Positions 5,492 to 7,348 of a stretch of 7,348 bases of DNA are shown here, piece by piece. The notes under the pieces are model-generated. The model made no database searches. It saw only the letters and a program-made list of their open reading frames with translations, and was not told where the DNA came from. Source of the DNA: Polaromonas sp. (GTDB lineage Bacteria; Pseudomonadota; Gammaproteobacteria; Burkholderiales; Burkholderiaceae_C); contig JAQGMN010000161.1 in the NCBI GenBank assembly GCA_028292345.1, forward strand, positions 1 to 7,348. Reading direction: 5' to 3'. A program made the position numbers and the translations under genes. The stretch's first letter is position 1. The number at the start of each line of letters is the position of its first letter.

Positions 5492-7057
5492 ATGTCCAGC
5501 CCCCCGACTTCTCCCGCCACCGGCGGCATGGCCCCTGCCCCTCACGATGAAAACCAGCTCATGGTCGAGCGCCGGGAAAAGCTCGCCGTCCTGCGCCAGC
5601 ACCAGGCAGACGGCAGGGGCGTGGCCTTTCCCAACGACATCAAGCCGGAACACCGCGCCGAAGGGCTGTTTGCCCAGTACAGCCACCTGAGCAATGAAGA
5701 ACTCGAACCGCTGGCGGTCAAGGTCACGGTCGCCGGCCGGATGATGCTCAAGCGCGTCATGGGCAAGGCCAGCTTTGCGACCTTGCAGGATGCCTCCTTC
5801 GGCCCCACGGGCGGCCGCATCCAGATTTACATCAAGAACGACGATGTGGGCGAGGAAGTGCATGCCGCCTTCAAGCACTGGGACCTGGGCGACATCGTGT
5901 CGGCCGCCGGAACGCTGTTTCGCACCAAGACGGGCGAGCTGTCGATCCATGCCGACAGCATCCGGCTCGTCACCAAGAGCCTGCGTCCGCTGCCCGACAA
6001 GTTCCACGGCATGGCCGACCAGGAGGTCAAGTACCGCCAGCGCTATGTGGACCTGATCATGGACGAGGCCGCGCGCAAGCGCTTCATGGCGCGCAGCAAG
6101 GCGGTCAGCGGCCTTCGCGAATTCATGGTGGCGCATGACTTCCTGGAAGTCGAAACGCCGATGCTGCACCCGATTCCGGGTGGCGCCAACGCCAAGCCGT
6201 TCAAGACGCACCACAATGCGCTGGACCAGGAAATGTTTTTGCGCATCGCGCCCGAGCTGTACTTGAAGCGCCTGATCGTCGGCGGCTTCGAGCGCGTGTT
6301 CGAGATCAACCGCAGCTACCGCAACGAGGGCATCAGCGTTCGCCACAACCCCGAGTTCACCATGATGGAGTTCTACGCGGCCTGGTGGAACTACCGCGAC
6401 CTGATGACCTTCACCGAGGCGCTGATCCGCGACGCGGCGCAGAAAGTCTGCGGCTCGCTGCAACTGAGCTACGCCGGCAAGCCGGTGGATCTGGCGCCTG
6501 CCTTCGAGCGCCTGACGATCCGCGAAGCCATCCTCAAGCACACCGACGCGGGTGACAACGTGGACAATGCCGAGTGGCTGACCAACGCACTGAAAAAGCT
6601 CGGCCTCACCGAAGCCAGGAACCGGCTGGCCGGCCGCTCGCTGGCCAGCCTGCAGGTGATGTATTTCGAGGAAACGGTCGAGGAAAAGCTCTGGCAGCCG
6701 ACCTTCATCATGGAGCATCCGACCGAGATCTCGCCGCTGGCCCGGGCCAACGACGAGCGGCCGGAAGTCACCGAGCGCTTCGAGCTTTACATCACCGGCC
6801 GCGAATTCGGCAATGGCTTCAGCGAGCTGAACGATGCCGAGGAACAGGCCGCGCGATTCAATGCGCAGGTCGATGCCAAGGACAGCGGCGACGACGAAGC
6901 CATGTTCTACGACCACGACTTCATCCGCGCCCTGGAATACGGCATGCCGCCCACCGGCGGCTGCGGCATCGGCATCGACCGGCTGATGATGCTGCTGACG
7001 GATGCGCCGAGCATCCGCGATGTGATCCTCTTCCCTGCACTGCGCAGGGAGGCATGA
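5492..7057 (+). CDS. lysS: Lysyl-tRNA synthetase, class II
   Basis: LysS attaches lysine to tRNA-Lys in the cytoplasm through a lysyl-adenylate. The 521-residue product has the full class II layout: an N-terminal helix and OB-fold anticodon-binding domain (about 25-165, with VAGRMMLKRVMGKASFATLQD), motif 1 (about 205-231, ending FLEVETPMLHPIPGGANAKPF), motif 2 (about 266-293, FERVFEINRSYRNEGISV followed by RHNPEFTMMEFY), and motif 3 (about 488-516, GGCGIGIDRLMMLLTDAPSI). R277 in motif 2 and R498 in motif 3 are the expected ATP-contacting arginines. The first 20 residues are rich in Pro, Ser and Thr and probably disordered. A weak GGAA (5479-5482) lies nine bases before the ATG; an ATG at residue 13 is a less likely alternative. 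prfB, often upstream of lysS, is not here; the LON-domain gene lies 169 bp upstream. Confidence 0.98.
   Translation: MSSPPTSPATGGMAPAPHDENQLMVERREKLAVLRQHQADGRGVAFPNDIKPEHRAEGLFAQYSHLSNEELEPLAVKVTVAGRMMLKRVMGKASFATLQDASFGPTGGRIQIYIKNDDVGEEVHAAFKHWDLGDIVSAAGTLFRTKTGELSIHADSIRLVTKSLRPLPDKFHGMADQEVKYRQRYVDLIMDEAARKRFMARSKAVSGLREFMVAHDFLEVETPMLHPIPGGANAKPFKTHHNALDQEMFLRIAPELYLKRLIVGGFERVFEINRSYRNEGISVRHNPEFTMMEFYAAWWNYRDLMTFTEALIRDAAQKVCGSLQLSYAGKPVDLAPAFERLTIREAILKHTDAGDNVDNAEWLTNALKKLGLTEARNRLAGRSLASLQVMYFEETVEEKLWQPTFIMEHPTEISPLARANDERPEVTERFELYITGREFGNGFSELNDAEEQAARFNAQVDAKDSGDDEAMFYDHDFIRALEYGMPPTGGCGIGIDRLMMLLTDAPSIRDVILFPALRREA
7032..7050 (+). repeat. Perfect inverted repeat in the last codons of lysS
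   Basis: TCCCTGC (7032-7038) and GCAGGGA (7044-7050) are perfect inverted copies around a five-base loop. The structure ends four bases before the ATGA overlap at 7054-7057 and would cover most of the purine-rich AGGGAGG (7046-7052). No T-run follows, so it is not a standard terminator. It could affect re-initiation after lysS, or simply reflect codon choice at the C-terminus. Confidence 0.5.
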
Positions 7058-7131
7058 AACCCGCCCGCATTTCCGCAGCAGCCTGCGTGGCTGGCGGGCA
7101 GTGCCGCAGCGAAGCGGGGGCCTTGCTGTGA
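7054..7131 (+). CDS. Possible 25-codon coupling ORF between lysS and the channel gene
   Basis: The ATG shares four bases with the lysS stop (ATGA), and the TGA shares four bases with the GTG of the next gene (GTGA). The predicted peptide starts MKPARISAAAC and is rich in Ala and Gly; I see no family, signal peptide or membrane segment. A purine tract, AGGGAGG, ends only one base before the ATG, closer than usual. The same bases form inverted repeats: GCCCGC (7063-7068) with GCGGGC (7094-7099), and inside it CGCAG (7074-7078) with CTGCG (7083-7087). The stretch may therefore be a structured spacer, not a coding one. A start for the channel at GTG 7101 would also break the tidy arrangement. Confidence 0.22.
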   Translation: MKPARISAAACVAGGQCRSEAGALL

Positions 7132-7348
7132 ACGTGCGCGACTATCTGCCGCCTTGGGCGCATGAATGGATCGCGGTCATCGTGCCTGGCATGCAGATCG
7201 CGGGCATTCTGGTCGTGGCGTGGTTGCTGCAGCACCTGCTGCGGCGCCTGCTCGAGCGCACCGCCAAACGCTACCAGCTGCCCATGGACCTGGTGCGGCC
7301 GGTGCGCACCACTTCACGCTGGATCATCTATGGCGCTGCCATGCTGCT
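7128..7348 (+). CDS. Probable mechanosensitive channel (MscS-like) protein, 5' end only
   Basis: Only 73 codons are in the window. From the GTG at 7128 the product begins VNVRDYLPPWAHEWIAV, with one hydrophobic segment at about 15-38 (core IAVIVPGMQIAGILVVAWLL). This is followed by a basic helix (HLLRRLLERTAKRYQLP) and the start of a second hydrophobic segment from residue 64 (RWIIYGAAML). A short N-terminus, a first membrane helix, an Arg-rich linker and a second helix match the N-terminal part of small MscS-family channels of the inner membrane, which release solutes on hypo-osmotic shock. The pore helix and the MscS beta domain would lie beyond the window, so the family call is an inference. 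GTG 7101 is an alternative in-frame start. The frame is close behind lysS and probably co-transcribed. Confidence 0.6.
   Translation, partial: MNVRDYLPPWAHEWIAVIVPGMQIAGILVVAWLLQHLLRRLLERTAKRYQLPMDLVRPVRTTSRWIIYGAAML

Noticed and set aside
5408..6916. 502-codon frame antisense to lysS
   Set aside because: It is long only because GC-rich codons rarely give stops on the opposite strand; no start signal or motif supports it.
1..7348. Mobile element, defence system or CRISPR
   Set aside because: No transposase, integrase, nuclease, toxin-antitoxin pair or regularly spaced repeats were found on either strand; most genes are housekeeping.

Overview
This window looks like ordinary chromosomal DNA from a high-GC betaproteobacterium. 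Protein sequences and gene order best suggest Burkholderiales, family Comamonadaceae, perhaps a Polaromonas- or Rhodoferax-like genus. That placement comes from recalled family sequences, not from a search. All confident genes lie on the plus strand. I see no transposase, integrase, CRISPR array, tRNA, rRNA or prophage gene.

Region 1 (1-2315) is the distal part of a tryptophan operon. It holds the 3' end of trpF, then complete trpB and trpA. The three reading frames overlap (23 bp trpF/trpB, 4 bp trpB/trpA), so they are probably translationally coupled. Together they isomerise phosphoribosylanthranilate and make tryptophan from indole-glycerol phosphate and serine.

Region 2 (2316-3335) is a 147-bp spacer and accD, the carboxyltransferase beta subunit of acetyl-CoA carboxylase. 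The trp-accD order is common in proteobacteria. The folC gene that often follows accD is not in the rest of this window.

Region 3 (3336-5322) has three less characterised genes. They are a membrane-anchored protein resembling DUF4230, a 79-residue cysteine-rich DUF1272 protein, and a stand-alone LON substrate-binding-domain protein. Between the last two lie a probable degenerate dispersed repeat and a possible 52-codon gene on the minus strand. This is the least conserved-looking part of the window.

Region 4 (5323-7348) holds a putative promoter, a leader with a two-part hairpin, lysS (class II lysyl-tRNA synthetase), and the 5' end of a probable small-conductance mechanosensitive channel gene. 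A 25-codon reading frame joins lysS to the channel gene through ATGA and GTGA overlaps, and the same stretch has strong inverted repeats.

I found no convincing new multi-gene system. The points most worth checking are the lysS leader hairpin, the lysS/channel junction, and the minus-strand small ORF beside the repeat.
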